Assembly: GCA_009711705.1 (NCBI GenBank)
Contig: VENG01000033.1
Coordinates: 1-64,000 of the forward strand
Source: Bacillota bacterium
GTDB lineage: Bacteria; Bacillota; Desulfotomaculia; Desulfotomaculales; VENG01
Length of the DNA stretch: 64,000 nucleotides
Direction of reading: 5' to 3'
Shown here: piece by piece, positions 1 through 8,220 of the stretch
Layout of the letters: every line of letters begins with the position of its first letter
How positions within the stretch are numbered: position 1 is the first letter of the stretch
Notes under the pieces: generated by a model
What the model was told of the DNA's origin: nothing
Databases searched by the model: none
What the model saw: the letters and a program-made list of their open reading frames with translations, nothing else
Program-made: the position numbers and the translations under genes

Positions 1-109
1 AGAATGTGCTATTGTGCAAATGGCTATTATCAATTACCGGATTTATGTGCAAGATTATCATGGTTGGCAGACATTCTATGCCGGTTGTTTGTGAAAAACG
101 GATGCCGTT

Positions 110-634
110 TTAATTTGCAAAATCACACCAATTTCCCACCATGCCGGCTAACAGTGCGTAGATGCTGTCGGTACAAATTCCAAGCCCAACGAACGTTAAC
201 CCAAGAAGGAATGTCTGCTCCCAGATATACCCCCGTGACACATCGACGAACTGAGGAAGAAATGCAAGGAAGAAAAGCGCGGTTTTTGGATTCAAAACCG
301 CTACCAATGTTCCTTGGATGAATATATGGGATAATCTTTTTCGTTGATATTCCGTTGAAATGTGGTCGTCATTACTAAATAGTCGTCTTATGCCAAGGTA
401 GATTAGATAAGCGGCACCAAGATATTTTACTACGCTAAAGGCAACAGCCGATGAGGTTAGAATCGCTGACAAACCAACTGCAGCACAGGCAGCAAGAATT
501 GCGCTCCCCAGCGCGTTACCAAAGACAGACACGAGACCGGCCTTTCGTCCCTGGTCAATACTGCGGGTCGTTATATAAAGAACCGATGGGCCAGGGATTA
601 GCAGCAAAACCAATGCAGCAACAACAAATAACAT
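110..634 (-). CDS. LysE/RhtB-family amino-acid exporter
   Basis: Predicted inner-membrane exporter of the LysE/RhtB family, which expels amino acids or their analogues. The N-terminal region has the family signature with the PGPSVLYI stretch, followed by hydrophobic segments typical of the fold and a second conserved region around NPKTALFFLAFLPQF. At 174 residues it is about 30 short of the usual 205-210. The missing tail appears to lie in another frame, which reads KLKRHPFF and runs on to a stop near position 30, so a C-terminal frameshift is possible. The only conventional start, ATG at 634, is about 30 nt from the nearest Shine-Dalgarno. A strong AGGAGG instead sits 9 nt before an in-frame ATT at 655, which would add ILDPHSF, the usual family N-terminus. 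Family call is firm; substrate unknown. Confidence 0.8.
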   Translation of the reverse strand: MLFVVAALVLLLIPGPSVLYITTRSIDQGRKAGLVSVFGNALGSAILAACAAVGLSAILTSSAVAFSVVKYLGAAYLIYLGIRRLFSNDDHISTEYQRKRLSHIFIQGTLVAVLNPKTALFFLAFLPQFVDVSRGYIWEQTFLLGLTFVGLGICTDSIYALLAGMVGNWCDFAN

Positions 635-792
635 AAAACTATGCGGGTCAAGAATGGTTAGTATCCTCCTATCGGTTATTACTCTTTATTCACAATATAG
701 AAACGGGCGGCTAATCATAATTTTTATTTAAGTTGGGTTGGTTACTATGGATAATGTGCAGCTCTTAAATTCAAAGTAACTTTCATAACCAA

Positions 793-1431
793 CTAATTAA
801 ATTGAATATTATTTAAGTAGCTTTGCAAAGAATCTGCCAACTTTCCAATATGTATCCCATCAACAAAGGAATGATGCACTTGAACAGAAAATGGAAGAAT
901 CCATTTATCATCTCTTTCAAAGAATTTTCCCCAATCAAAGAGAGGTGTAGCATTATCTTTTTTCCCAGAATTCGTATGTGAGATATGAGTATATGACACC
1001 CACGGCATTGGCGAAAACTGAAATACATCATTACTTAGTGGCCCTGTAAAATACTCTTTTTGATTCTCTGCCTTTTTAATTGCTATAGCAACATATTCTT
1101 CTAATGTATCCTGCATTTCTACCTTGACAACTTTAAATAGCTCGGTTTCTTTGTCTATATATGTAAAGGCTGTATCAATTCTATCATAAAGTACGACCTG
1201 ACCATCTACGAATCGGTATCGAAACTCCTCAATTTCGTTTGCACATTTAGAAACAACAAAGATTAGAGCCATTGTAAAAGAATACTTCATGGCCCGTACT
1301 TTTGCCAAGAAATTGGTTATGTCCAGCTCAAAAGTCACACAATATGACGGTTCAATGCTATTCCTAAATATTTCACAGTGTAGTGCACGTTTCCAATTAT
1401 TTTCATCAATTACCTTATATTTAACAGACAT
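793..1431 (-). CDS. cat: Chloramphenicol O-acetyltransferase, type A
   Basis: Cytoplasmic enzyme that transfers acetyl from acetyl-CoA to the 3-hydroxyl of chloramphenicol. The 212-residue length matches classical trimeric type A CATs. The C-terminal active-site motif HHSFVDG is intact: by alignment with known CATs the catalytic histidine is H187 and the structural aspartate D191. The preceding stretch FDWGKFFERDDKWILP matches the conserved TWGKYF region. An AAAGGAGAAGG ribosome site stands just ahead of the ATG. The gene is monocistronic and bounded by non-coding DNA. It is a typical accessory resistance gene; whether the native substrate is chloramphenicol cannot be read from sequence alone. 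Confidence 0.9.
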   Translation of the reverse strand: MSVKYKVIDENNWKRALHCEIFRNSIEPSYCVTFELDITNFLAKVRAMKYSFTMALIFVVSKCANEIEEFRYRFVDGQVVLYDRIDTAFTYIDKETELFKVVKVEMQDTLEEYVAIAIKKAENQKEYFTGPLSNDVFQFSPMPWVSYTHISHTNSGKKDNATPLFDWGKFFERDDKWILPFSVQVHHSFVDGIHIGKLADSLQSYLNNIQFN

Positions 1432-1600
1432 AATTTATGCCTTCTCCTTTAAACAATTTTTAGACTTGCAGAACATCAATACTTGTACATCTGCATGTTA
1501 GATAAATAATAGAACTTTTTTAAACTCCGCATTATTAGCCTAACTAGAAACAGAGTCGGGTTACTACCCTGGTGGTTTTTTCATGAAAGTAAAACATTTT

Positions 1601-1680
1601 AGCCAACCCCTTGACTGGGGTTAGCTGGCTTAAGTGAAGTTGGTCGCCCCCATATTCAGAAGTCGCCATGGACGGCGACT
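1601..1680. repeat. Two hairpins downstream of the PHP-ATPase operon
   Basis: Two inverted repeats lie between the small acidic gene and cat. One is imperfect, AGCCAACCCC (1601-1610) facing GGGGTTAGCTGGCT (1617-1630). The other is perfect, AGTCGCC (1661-1667) and GGCGACT (1674-1680) around an ATGGAC loop. Neither has a clean U-run, so a terminator role for the operon ending at 1710 is only possible. The second resembles the hairpins at 4346 and 4620. Confidence 0.5.
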
Positions 1681-1709
1681 CCTTTCTTCTAAAGAAAAGT
1701 TATCTAAAT

Positions 1710-1970
1710 TTATTCTTGTTCAACTACATTATCAACAAAGGTCATTGTTTCTTGTTGAGATTCTACAACAATAGAATTTATTCGTGATAGCATTTCTTGT
1801 AACTTTTGCCTTGAAATCTCAGTAATATCTCCTTCATAGATGGAATCCTCAATTTTTTCACCATTAAACAAAAGCTCAATAAAAGTAATATAGTTAAACT
1901 CTGTTTCATTTTCACCTTGAACTATTCTTGTTAAAATGTCACCCTCATTTTCTATGAATTTCAGTATCAT
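1710..1970 (-). CDS. Small acidic protein, partner of the PHP-ATPase
   Basis: An 86-residue, strongly acidic protein with no family I recognise and no membrane segment. Its start codon overlaps the stop codon of the upstream ATPase by one base (TAATG), and the ribosome site AGGGGGAG lies inside the end of that gene. The two are therefore translationally coupled, and probably made in fixed ratio as partners. The body is predicted mixed helix/strand, with a C-terminal half rich in Glu, Gln, Ser and Ile. Base composition is as AT-rich as the ATPase and unlike neighbours after 5.7 kb, which suggests joint acquisition. A role as accessory or inhibitor of the ATPase is inference. Confidence 0.65.
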   Translation of the reverse strand: MILKFIENEGDILTRIVQGENETEFNYITFIELLFNGEKIEDSIYEGDITEISRQKLQEMLSRINSIVVESQQETMTFVDNVVEQE

Positions 1971-4294
1971 TAATTCTCCCCCCTAAAATTCTTAAGATTA
2001 TATTTTTTCACTCTCTTTTTAATAGCTGATTTCCCTCCGTCAGTTATCTTTGCAATATGATCAACTACTGAAATTTCATCAATACAACCCTCGAGTTCAG
2101 CAGATCTAATTATTATCTTCCCATCCTTGTTACTACATAGAATAACATTCTGAGCATCGCCCAACATTGGAATTGTAGCATTATGAGAGACTAGTATAAT
2201 TTGCTTTTTATTTTTGATATTTTTTACAGATTCTATGAGACCTCTATTTATATAGTCAGTTGCAAGGTTATCTTCAGGTTGGTCAATTATTAGTGGAGCA
2301 ATATCTCTTTCATAACCTAATATCAAATCTAAAAGAACCGAAGTTTTCCAACCTGCACTCAATTCATCAAAACTTCTGCCTTCCCTCGTAATAATTTTAT
2401 ATTGTCGTTTGTTTAACTTTTCAAACTCACTATATAACTTATTTTGCATGTCACCATAACCGGCGACTCTAGGACTTCTCCCGCTATATTTATCACTGAA
2501 AAGAGCTTCAGGAACAATGTTTTCAAAATTTTCGATTTCGTTTGCATTTTTAAGAAATTTATTAATTGCCTTTAAAAAAAAATCTTTACTCAGTTGAAAG
2601 CTGTTTTGAATATGCAATTTATGTCCCATTGAAATAATTTCTCTTGAATTAACACTAAAAGAATAATTTGAGATTTTATCCAATATTTTGTTAAAATCCT
2701 TTTTTGATTTGACATACTTATTTATACTAACAAGGAGTTTTTCAAAATCCAGACTTCTACGCTGATTTTCGGAATTAATACTTGCTAGATATGCGTCAAT
2801 ATCTTGCTTTTGTGCATCAATTACCGTCCTAGCTTTATATTCAAAGTCTATTTTCTCTTTCATATCTTTTATTTTTGCAATAATACTATCAATTTCCTCA
2901 TCTACACTAGAAGCGAATGGATTGTCATTCATAAAATTTTTCAATTGATTCAAAACATCATAAACACCCTCATAATATTTATCATCTTTTGTGTATAAAG
3001 ATAATAAAGCGTCATTAGGTAATAATTGACTTGCTAAGTTTTTTTCTATTTTTGATTCTACAATTAATCTACTCAGTATCGGTATTCGATTGATTTTCTT
3101 TTTTTCTTCTTCTATTATTTTCACTTTATCAATTAACCCAAAGATATCTGTCTTCAACAATGCTAACGCATCCCTCACCTGCTGAACAACATCAGAGTCT
3201 TCCGGAAAAACTTGTTTTATCAAATCAATATTTTCAATACCTACTTGATCATTCGTTTGGTCAATGACATTAATAATATAATTTTGTGGAATATAATAAG
3301 GAATAATGCCAGATGGATTAGATATTGATATCCCTTCGACACCCAGATATTTATATCTAGATGTTTCAAAATCATTAACCGACTTTCTATAAACCGAGTC
3401 GATTAGTAATGTTTTACCGCTCGAAGAACTACCAATAACTACATTTAAGCCAGTTGTTAAGGTAACATCAATATCTAGCTTATCATTTTTAATAAAGACT
3501 TTTTTAATATGTTCATGTTCAATATTCGGCATATCATGCGAATATACAAATCTGTCTGATTCAGATAACGAAAGCCTAAGTCCGTCAAATGTTGGTCTGG
3601 CAAACATCCATGTTGGAATAAATGGACCAGCACCGCTAGCTTTTGCATTTGGATAAATGTTAGGATTATAGTTGTCAGTACAAGTAACTAGATTTACAAA
3701 ACCAAAAATTCCCAACCTCTTAAAGTATTCTTGTGTCTGATCTAACCCTCGATTATCTCTTGCTGTAAATCCATCGAACTGATTATAATAGATACTTCTT
3801 TCAATTGTTGAATCGAATCTAACCTCTCTCGGTACTGATTTTTCAAATGTACTATGTGACTGCCCTCCATGAGGCAATAGAACAAATTCATAATTTGAAA
3901 ACTCATTAATAATTCTTTCTAATGTTGGTACATTATGAGTCTCTGGTGTTATTCTTTTGTCTGGATATAGGGTATCTAGTTTTAAATTAAGATCGTCAAT
4001 TATTTCCTGATTGATAACTTGAGTTTTAAAAATTATATGACAATGATAAGGAGGTTTATCCTCGTAATTCCTAATATGTAATTCTGCACCGAGCAGCACG
4101 TTTTCTGTTTTTCTACATAATTTTAGATAGGCATCTTTGTTAATTGTGTTATGGTCTGTCAAAGATAATAGAGTTTCCGCACCCTTCGAAAGCTCTGCAA
4201 TTTTCTCTAGTAATAAATCAATATCATAATCATTATTAAGATTATTTGCATCATCGGATGTATGTATATGGATATCTATATATACAGGTTTCAT
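1970..4294 (-). CDS. PHP-domain/SMC-like ABC ATPase (TrlF-like)
   Basis: A 774-residue two-part protein. Residues 1-230 form a PHP phosphoesterase-type domain: metal-binding HIH at 9-11, TDH at 46-48, a histidine at 142 (LLPHGG) and CTD at 205-207. From about 270 a Rad50/SMC-type ABC ATPase begins: Walker A GSSSSGKT at 288-295, then a long Lys/Glu/Ile-rich segment likely to be coiled coil, then the signature LSAGWK at 645-650, Walker B LIIDQPEDN at 668-676 and the H-loop VSHN at 702-705. This order matches proteins annotated as TrlF-family AAA-like ATPases. Such PHP plus ATPase fusions are plausible nucleic-acid-acting defence or repair proteins, but function here is inference. The operon is AT-rich and flanked by hairpins and decayed ORFs, as in a mobile island. 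Confidence 0.8.
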   Translation of the reverse strand: MKPVYIDIHIHTSDDANNLNNDYDIDLLLEKIAELSKGAETLLSLTDHNTINKDAYLKLCRKTENVLLGAELHIRNYEDKPPYHCHIIFKTQVINQEIIDDLNLKLDTLYPDKRITPETHNVPTLERIINEFSNYEFVLLPHGGQSHSTFEKSVPREVRFDSTIERSIYYNQFDGFTARDNRGLDQTQEYFKRLGIFGFVNLVTCTDNYNPNIYPNAKASGAGPFIPTWMFARPTFDGLRLSLSESDRFVYSHDMPNIEHEHIKKVFIKNDKLDIDVTLTTGLNVVIGSSSSGKTLLIDSVYRKSVNDFETSRYKYLGVEGISISNPSGIIPYYIPQNYIINVIDQTNDQVGIENIDLIKQVFPEDSDVVQQVRDALALLKTDIFGLIDKVKIIEEEKKKINRIPILSRLIVESKIEKNLASQLLPNDALLSLYTKDDKYYEGVYDVLNQLKNFMNDNPFASSVDEEIDSIIAKIKDMKEKIDFEYKARTVIDAQKQDIDAYLASINSENQRRSLDFEKLLVSINKYVKSKKDFNKILDKISNYSFSVNSREIISMGHKLHIQNSFQLSKDFFLKAINKFLKNANEIENFENIVPEALFSDKYSGRSPRVAGYGDMQNKLYSEFEKLNKRQYKIITREGRSFDELSAGWKTSVLLDLILGYERDIAPLIIDQPEDNLATDYINRGLIESVKNIKNKKQIILVSHNATIPMLGDAQNVILCSNKDGKIIIRSAELEGCIDEISVVDHIAKITDGGKSAIKKRVKKYNLKNFRGEN

Positions 4295-4345
4295 AATATT
4301 CCCCCAATCAAATTTATGCTAACTTTAACATAATTAACATCTTTC

Positions 4346-4635
4346 CGCGCCAGGACGGCGCGTGCTAATGCGACCAATTTCATTTCAATTCCTTTAACGT
4401 ACCCGTTTTCCTGACGTTTCCGAACCTTAAGGCGATGGTCAAACTTTAGATAACTCCTATCTTAGGTTAGACCGAGCCAGCCGCTGCCCCGGTTAGGTTC
4501 GGGAAAGTGGCACGCACGCTTCAGCCCAGCCCCAAAAACAGACCTCGCTGAATTTGCTAACCGCGCCCTCGCGGCAATACAGTGTTATATCGGATGGATG
4601 AGGCCCCCCAAAGCCAGAGTGCGACAGGATGTCGC
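4346..4635. repeat. Short perfect hairpins upstream of the PHP-ATPase
   Basis: Two compact palindromes lie upstream of the ATPase operon: CGCGCC/GGCGCG around AGGAC (4346-4362) and TGCGACA/TGTCGCA around GGA (4620-4636). With the one at 1661 they share a GGA-containing loop. The 4295-4663 interval holds no convincing gene. Confidence 0.5.
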
Positions 4636-4663
4636 AGTCATCAATCTTAGTAGTAATTCAAAT

Positions 4664-4926
4664 TTACTCAATAATCATTCCATATTTATTATTGTTATGT
4701 AAAAATGACTTAAGCTCAGGCTCAGGATATAATTTCACAATACTTCCATCAATATATTCTCTTATAAATGGAGCAACCCAATATTGACTACCCTCAGGTG
4801 GTTCAAATCCCAATTCAATACTTTCTATATGGTCACTAGGCATAATAAATTCTGTTTATTAAGATTAAGAACACCAAAAAAGGGGCTGTAATATAACTGA
4901 TCTTTTCTGAGATCCCTAAAATACAT
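4664..4926 (-). pseudogene. Frameshifted small ORF, unknown
   Basis: Two adjoining reading frames look coding and join to one protein of about 87 residues. The first part starts ATG at 4926 (MYFRDLRKDQLYYSPFFGV...) and the second continues in another frame from about 4850 through MPSDHIESIELGF to the stop at 4664. The second half alone makes a 59-residue ORF starting at ATG 4843, but it has no ribosome site. Amino-acid composition is natural (acidic, aromatic, no low complexity). I do not recognise the family. A further short coding-like stretch (GKNYTHANGKKFIEHNLLEY) ends at 4916 and overlaps the start, as in a decayed operon. Confidence 0.4.
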
Positions 4927-5599
4927 TTTTCAATTTTGCTTGAGTATTTAAGTATTCTAGTAAATTATGTTCAATAAATTTCTTGCCATTTGCATGCGTG
5001 TAATTTTTTCCGCCGCAGGACGCAGCGGTCCTGCCTCATCTTTCCGATAACACTAAATAGACGAAATTGTTTCGTCTATCTACACTATATCAGCTTCGCA
5101 TTATAGACATTAGCAACCGTTATTAATGACCATAATTTGCTTTACAATAGTTATTCAAAGCAATAAACACGAAGCTTTTTGTGTTAGGATTTGGCAGTTT
5201 TATTTTGCGTCTCTTTTTTGGTAATATGGCATATTTCTACAATCACCTTGATTAACCTTTGAAGAAAAATGGCATAATGAGTCGAATAAACATGTTTCTA
5301 ACTAGGCCCAATCCCTGCTTATTGGACTTCTCGGTCTTTTTACGGGGGGGGAGACACCCAGATACTTCATTAGCTTATTGGGTCATACATACCGGTTCTT
5401 TTTCTGTTAAATAAAGTTTTCTTTCAGCCCGTTACCTCAATAGATAGCCTAGCCAACAAAAGCGGAATCTGACCATAGATCAGATTTACGGTTACGGATG
5501 TTTCATGTTTTTCATTACATTGTTACTATAATAAAGGGGAAAGTATAGTTACGGTTTTTTCCCAAAAGTGTTATGGTAGAATGGAAGCGGTAGCCACTG
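4927..5599. other. Gene-free interval with hairpins
   Basis: No intact gene is visible. It contains a perfect 7-bp hairpin, GCAGGAC (5015-5021) with GTCCTGC (5028-5034), and a perfect 10-bp hairpin with a 3-nt loop, ATAGACGAAA (5057-5066) with TTTCGTCTAT (5070-5079). The rest is AT-rich DNA with no recognised element. Confidence 0.5.
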
Positions 5600-5713
5600 A
5601 TGAATTTATTGGAAATATCAGAAAAACGATTAAGTGACACGGCCTGCCGTATAGGTGAATTTTTTGGCAAAAAAATTCACCCGGGCAATCGTGAACAAAG
5701 ACTGTTAAATTAA
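5600..5713 (+). CDS. Possible 37-residue leader ORF
   Basis: A short ORF (MNLLEISEKRLSDTACRIG...) ends 18 nt before the Old Yellow Enzyme start. It contains a 12-bp inverted repeat, GGTGAATTTTTT (5654-5665) with AAAAAATTCACC (5670-5681), separated by a few bases. Composition is protein-like, but no ribosome site stands before the ATG. It could be a gene remnant, a leader peptide or simply an operator region. No function assigned. Confidence 0.25.
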   Translation: MNLLEISEKRLSDTACRIGEFFGKKIHPGNREQRLLN

Positions 5714-5731
5714 AAAGACGAGGTGTTTTTT

Positions 5732-6724
5732 ATGTCCAATTTACTTAAGCCATTACAGGCAGGTACATTGACGCTAAACAACCGCCTGGTTATGCCGCCC
5801 ATGGCCACAGGGAAGGCTGACGCTGATGGAAAGGTGAGCCAGGATATTCTTGACTACTATGCTGAAAAATCTAAGGGTGGATATTTATCACTCATCATCA
5901 TTGAACATAGTTTTATAAAGCCGGAAGGAAAGGCCAGTGCTAATATGCTTTCTATTGCAGAAGACAGCGTGGTTGAACCTTTAAAGAAATTGGCAGATAT
6001 CATTCGTGGCAATGGCTCCAAGTCAATGATGCAGATTAATCATGCAGGAAGTGGAACCACTGAAGAAATAGTGGGAACAACCCCTGTGGCACCTTCTGCA
6101 GTGGCGAACCCACGTACAGGGGAAATGCCGCGTGAACTAACACTAGAGGAAATAAAGGACATTATTAAAGCATTTCAAGATGCTGCCCGGCGAACAAAGG
6201 AAGCGGGGTTTGATGGGGTTGAAATTCACTCTGCACATGGTTATCTATTGAATCAATTTTTCTCACCGCTGTCCAATAAGCGTACTGACCAATACGGTGG
6301 GGATATTCACAACCGCATCCGCCTTCACCTGGAGGTGATTAAAGCAGTACGCGGGGAAGTGGGAGAAGATTTCGCCATTCTTTTAAGGTTAGGTGCTTCG
6401 GACTTTAAAGAAGGAGGCACTACCATTGAAGACAGCAAAATTGCTGCCCGGGAGTTCGAAAAGGCGGGAGTAAATATTCTCGATATTTCCGGCGGTTTTT
6501 CGGGCTACCTGGTGCCGGGCCTCACAGGTCAAGGTTTTTTTGCGCCGCTCTCTGAAGCTATCAAAGCAACGGTAGCTATCCCAGTGATTCTAACCGGTGG
6601 AATAACAGATGCACAAGCTGCTGAACATTTGCTGGCAGAGGGAAAAGCAGACTTGATTGGTGTTGGCAGAGCTATACTAAACGATTCTAATTGGGCGCAA
6701 AAAGCTATAGAAAGTCTTAGTTAA
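5732..6724 (+). CDS. NADH:flavin oxidoreductase (Old Yellow Enzyme family)
   Basis: A 330-residue single-domain TIM-barrel FMN enzyme that reduces activated C=C bonds with NAD(P)H. Family landmarks run in order: N-terminal NRLVMPPMATG, the MQINHAG strand, the active-site segment EIHSAHGYLLNQFFSP, the SNKRTDQYGG loop, and the C-terminal phosphate-binding GGITD and GVGRA segments. It lacks the extra FeS/flavodoxin domains of the long 2,4-dienoyl-CoA reductase type. I chose ATG 5732, which lies about 9 nt after GAGG, over the GTG at 5723. A 12-bp inverted repeat about 50-80 nt upstream could be an operator. Substrate unknown; an oxidative/xenobiotic-stress role is usual for the family. Confidence 0.9.
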   Translation: MSNLLKPLQAGTLTLNNRLVMPPMATGKADADGKVSQDILDYYAEKSKGGYLSLIIIEHSFIKPEGKASANMLSIAEDSVVEPLKKLADIIRGNGSKSMMQINHAGSGTTEEIVGTTPVAPSAVANPRTGEMPRELTLEEIKDIIKAFQDAARRTKEAGFDGVEIHSAHGYLLNQFFSPLSNKRTDQYGGDIHNRIRLHLEVIKAVRGEVGEDFAILLRLGASDFKEGGTTIEDSKIAAREFEKAGVNILDISGGFSGYLVPGLTGQGFFAPLSEAIKATVAIPVILTGGITDAQAAEHLLAEGKADLIGVGRAILNDSNWAQKAIESLS

Positions 6725-6733
6725 AATTAGGGA

Positions 6734-6750
6734 ACCACCACGGGGACGAC
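6734..6750 (+). repeat. CCACGGGGACGGT-family repeat, copy 1 (partial)
   Basis: ACCACCACGGGGACGAC, 10 nt after the oxidoreductase stop. The core matches the five other copies in the window, but the right palindromic arm is degraded. Confidence 0.55.
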
Positions 6751-7125
6751 AGGCAACAGCTGGGTTTATTTCCAGTCCCACACATGCTAATTTTACTTTA
6801 CCGTCCGCGAGCAGTTTTCTGTCAGTGGCCCGTACCACCTTCTGGACATGAGGATTTTTTAATCTCCAGGTGCACGACCGGAAAGGAGAAACCTCGCCAG
6901 ACCATTTCCCCGACCGAAAATCCCCGGTCACGAAATCAAGTTCCATAAGATCATTTAATTATTCAACCTCGCGAAATATTTCAAGGACATTAGGAGGATA
7001 ATATAATATATACCTTGTACTATTGAATACAATTCTGATTGGTATGTGAAAATAGAAAATACAAAGCTCCGCCTGCATCGTAATGCTAATTACCGGATTA
7101 TTCTCCCTTTTTAGAAGCTGTAGCT

Positions 7126-7160
7126 ATCAAGCCTGTTTAGAAGCAGGCTTGATTTATTTT
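7126..7160 (+). terminator. Rho-independent terminator
   Basis: Perfect 10-bp stem ATCAAGCCTG (7126-7135) / CAGGCTTGAT (7144-7153) followed by TTATTTT. It would stop plus-strand transcripts from the oxidoreductase side. Confidence 0.75.
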
Positions 7161-7385
7161 AACGTCACTCAAAGCAACGAAAACCCAAAGGAACAAAATT
7201 GACACCGAATAATTAAATAGCCTCCGCCATTGTCGGTTCCGAATTCGCAGTCAATGAGAGTGGCTAACAACACCATGCCGCAAAATACGACAAAATTAAC
7301 CTCTGCTAGATATGAACCGCCGGAATTATAATAAATGTGAGCGGAAAGGGATTGCGGCTACTTCAACTTATGAGGGAGGTTAAAA

Positions 7386-7796
7386 ATGAAAAGAGTTCAC
7401 ATAAATTGGTATATATTTATTGTATTTGACTTATTTTTTAGCTTGCTAGTTATGATAACTTTATTTGAGATTTTAAGTTGGCCCACTCAATATGCAGAGC
7501 TTATAGTTTTGGATTTGATTGGTTTGTTTTTAGTTTTGCATTCTGTTTTATATAAACTGAACTATATTGATTATCCTGATTACATTAAGCCAGAAAAAGT
7601 AAGCGAAGATGAAGATGTTCAAAGAAGATATCACTTCTATGCAAATTTAATAATGGGGATAGTTTTACTTTTGGGTAGTGTTTATTATTTGATACTTAAC
7701 CAGAGTGGCGGTCTTCGATTTGTATTCTTAGTGAGCATAATGAGAGTCTATGCCTACAAACATGTAAGAAAGAAAGAGAATAAGAAAAATATCTAA
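7386..7796 (+). CDS. Small four-helix membrane protein, unknown
   Basis: A 136-residue hydrophobic protein with a strong ribosome site (GAGGGAGG) ahead of ATG. Four membrane segments are visible: about residues 9-30, 37-58, 87-106 and 111-126. A short charged loop near residues 62-82 (PEKVSEDEDVQRR) separates the pairs and the tail is basic (RKKENKKN). The coding DNA is AT-rich. A terminator-like palindrome lies 30 nt downstream, so it is probably transcribed alone. No family recognised. Confidence 0.7.
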   Translation: MKRVHINWYIFIVFDLFFSLLVMITLFEILSWPTQYAELIVLDLIGLFLVLHSVLYKLNYIDYPDYIKPEKVSEDEDVQRRYHFYANLIMGIVLLLGSVYYLILNQSGGLRFVFLVSIMRVYAYKHVRKKENKKNI

Positions 7797-7825
7797 AAAA
7801 TTTTCTACCTTAGAATATAAAAGCA

Positions 7826-7863
7826 ATTACCAGAGGAATCCTTAAAAGAATTCCTCTGGTAAT
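7826..7863. terminator. Long palindrome, likely terminator
   Basis: 14-bp stem ATTACCAGAGGAAT (7826-7839) / ATTCCTCTGGTAAT (7850-7863), 30 nt after the membrane-protein stop. It lacks a clear U-run on either side, so it may instead be a bidirectional transcript-end hairpin. Confidence 0.55.
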
Positions 7864-7880
7864 ATCGTAATATCCTTTAG

Positions 7881-7908
7881 GTTACACCAGCCACGGGGAC
7901 GGTGTGAC
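7881..7908 (+). repeat. CCACGGGGACGGT-family repeat, copy 2
   Basis: GTTACACC and GGTGTGAC arms flank the core CCACGGGGAC. Same sense as the other copies. Confidence 0.65.
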
Positions 7909-7956
7909 TGTCAAGTAACTTTGAACAAATTTTAGCAAATAAGGTTTAACACCTAA

Positions 7957-8218
7957 TTAGTGCCAAAAATGGTTTCCCTGTGCTTCATCCTTGTGGCTGT
8001 CACCAATAAGGTTTATTACCTCGCTTCTGTGAATAAGCCTATCTAATATGCAGTAGCTATCGCCTTGTCACCTATTAATTCACTCCAATCCTCTGGGCCT
8101 TTGTTAGAAGTTATTATCACTAAGAACTGGCCATAAAGCTTGTTAATTAGCTGGAAGAATAGATTGCCTTCATGACGGTCCATGGCTAATTTATGTAAGT
8201 TATTGACACACACTAAAT
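7957..8218 (-). pseudogene. istB: IS21 IstB ATPase relic (C-terminal part)
   Basis: The minus strand reads NLHKLAMDRHEGNLFFQLINKLYGQFLVIITSNK, then WSELIGDKAIATAY, then after a one-base shift LDRLIHRSEVINLIGDSH, ending at a stop at 7957. This is the C-terminal third of the IstB helper ATPase of IS21-type insertion sequences: FFQLI, the ITSNK sensor strand and the LDRLIH motif are diagnostic. The N-terminal Walker region and IstA are gone and one frameshift is present, so it is dead. The break lies against the stop of the HNH gene, suggesting that gene arrived with, or was rearranged by, the element. Confidence 0.75.
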
Positions 8219-8220
8219 GA

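Larger units (their letters stand above)
6725..7385. other. Intergenic stretch with repeat copy and terminator
   Basis: No supported gene. It holds a partial CCACGGGGACG repeat (6734-6750) and a terminator at 7126-7160. An 89-residue minus-strand frame here has no ribosome site and overlaps both the repeat and the oxidoreductase end, so I left it out. Confidence 0.5.

Noticed and set aside
4540-4600. Possible integron attC-like site (GCTAAC ... GTTATA around a GC-rich hairpin)
   Set aside because: The core sites do not fit the RYYYAAC / GTTRRRY rule and no integrase or cassette array is present.
6677-6946. 89-codon minus-strand ORF after the Old Yellow Enzyme gene
   Set aside because: No ribosome site, overlaps the oxidoreductase end and a dispersed repeat, and no recognisable domain.
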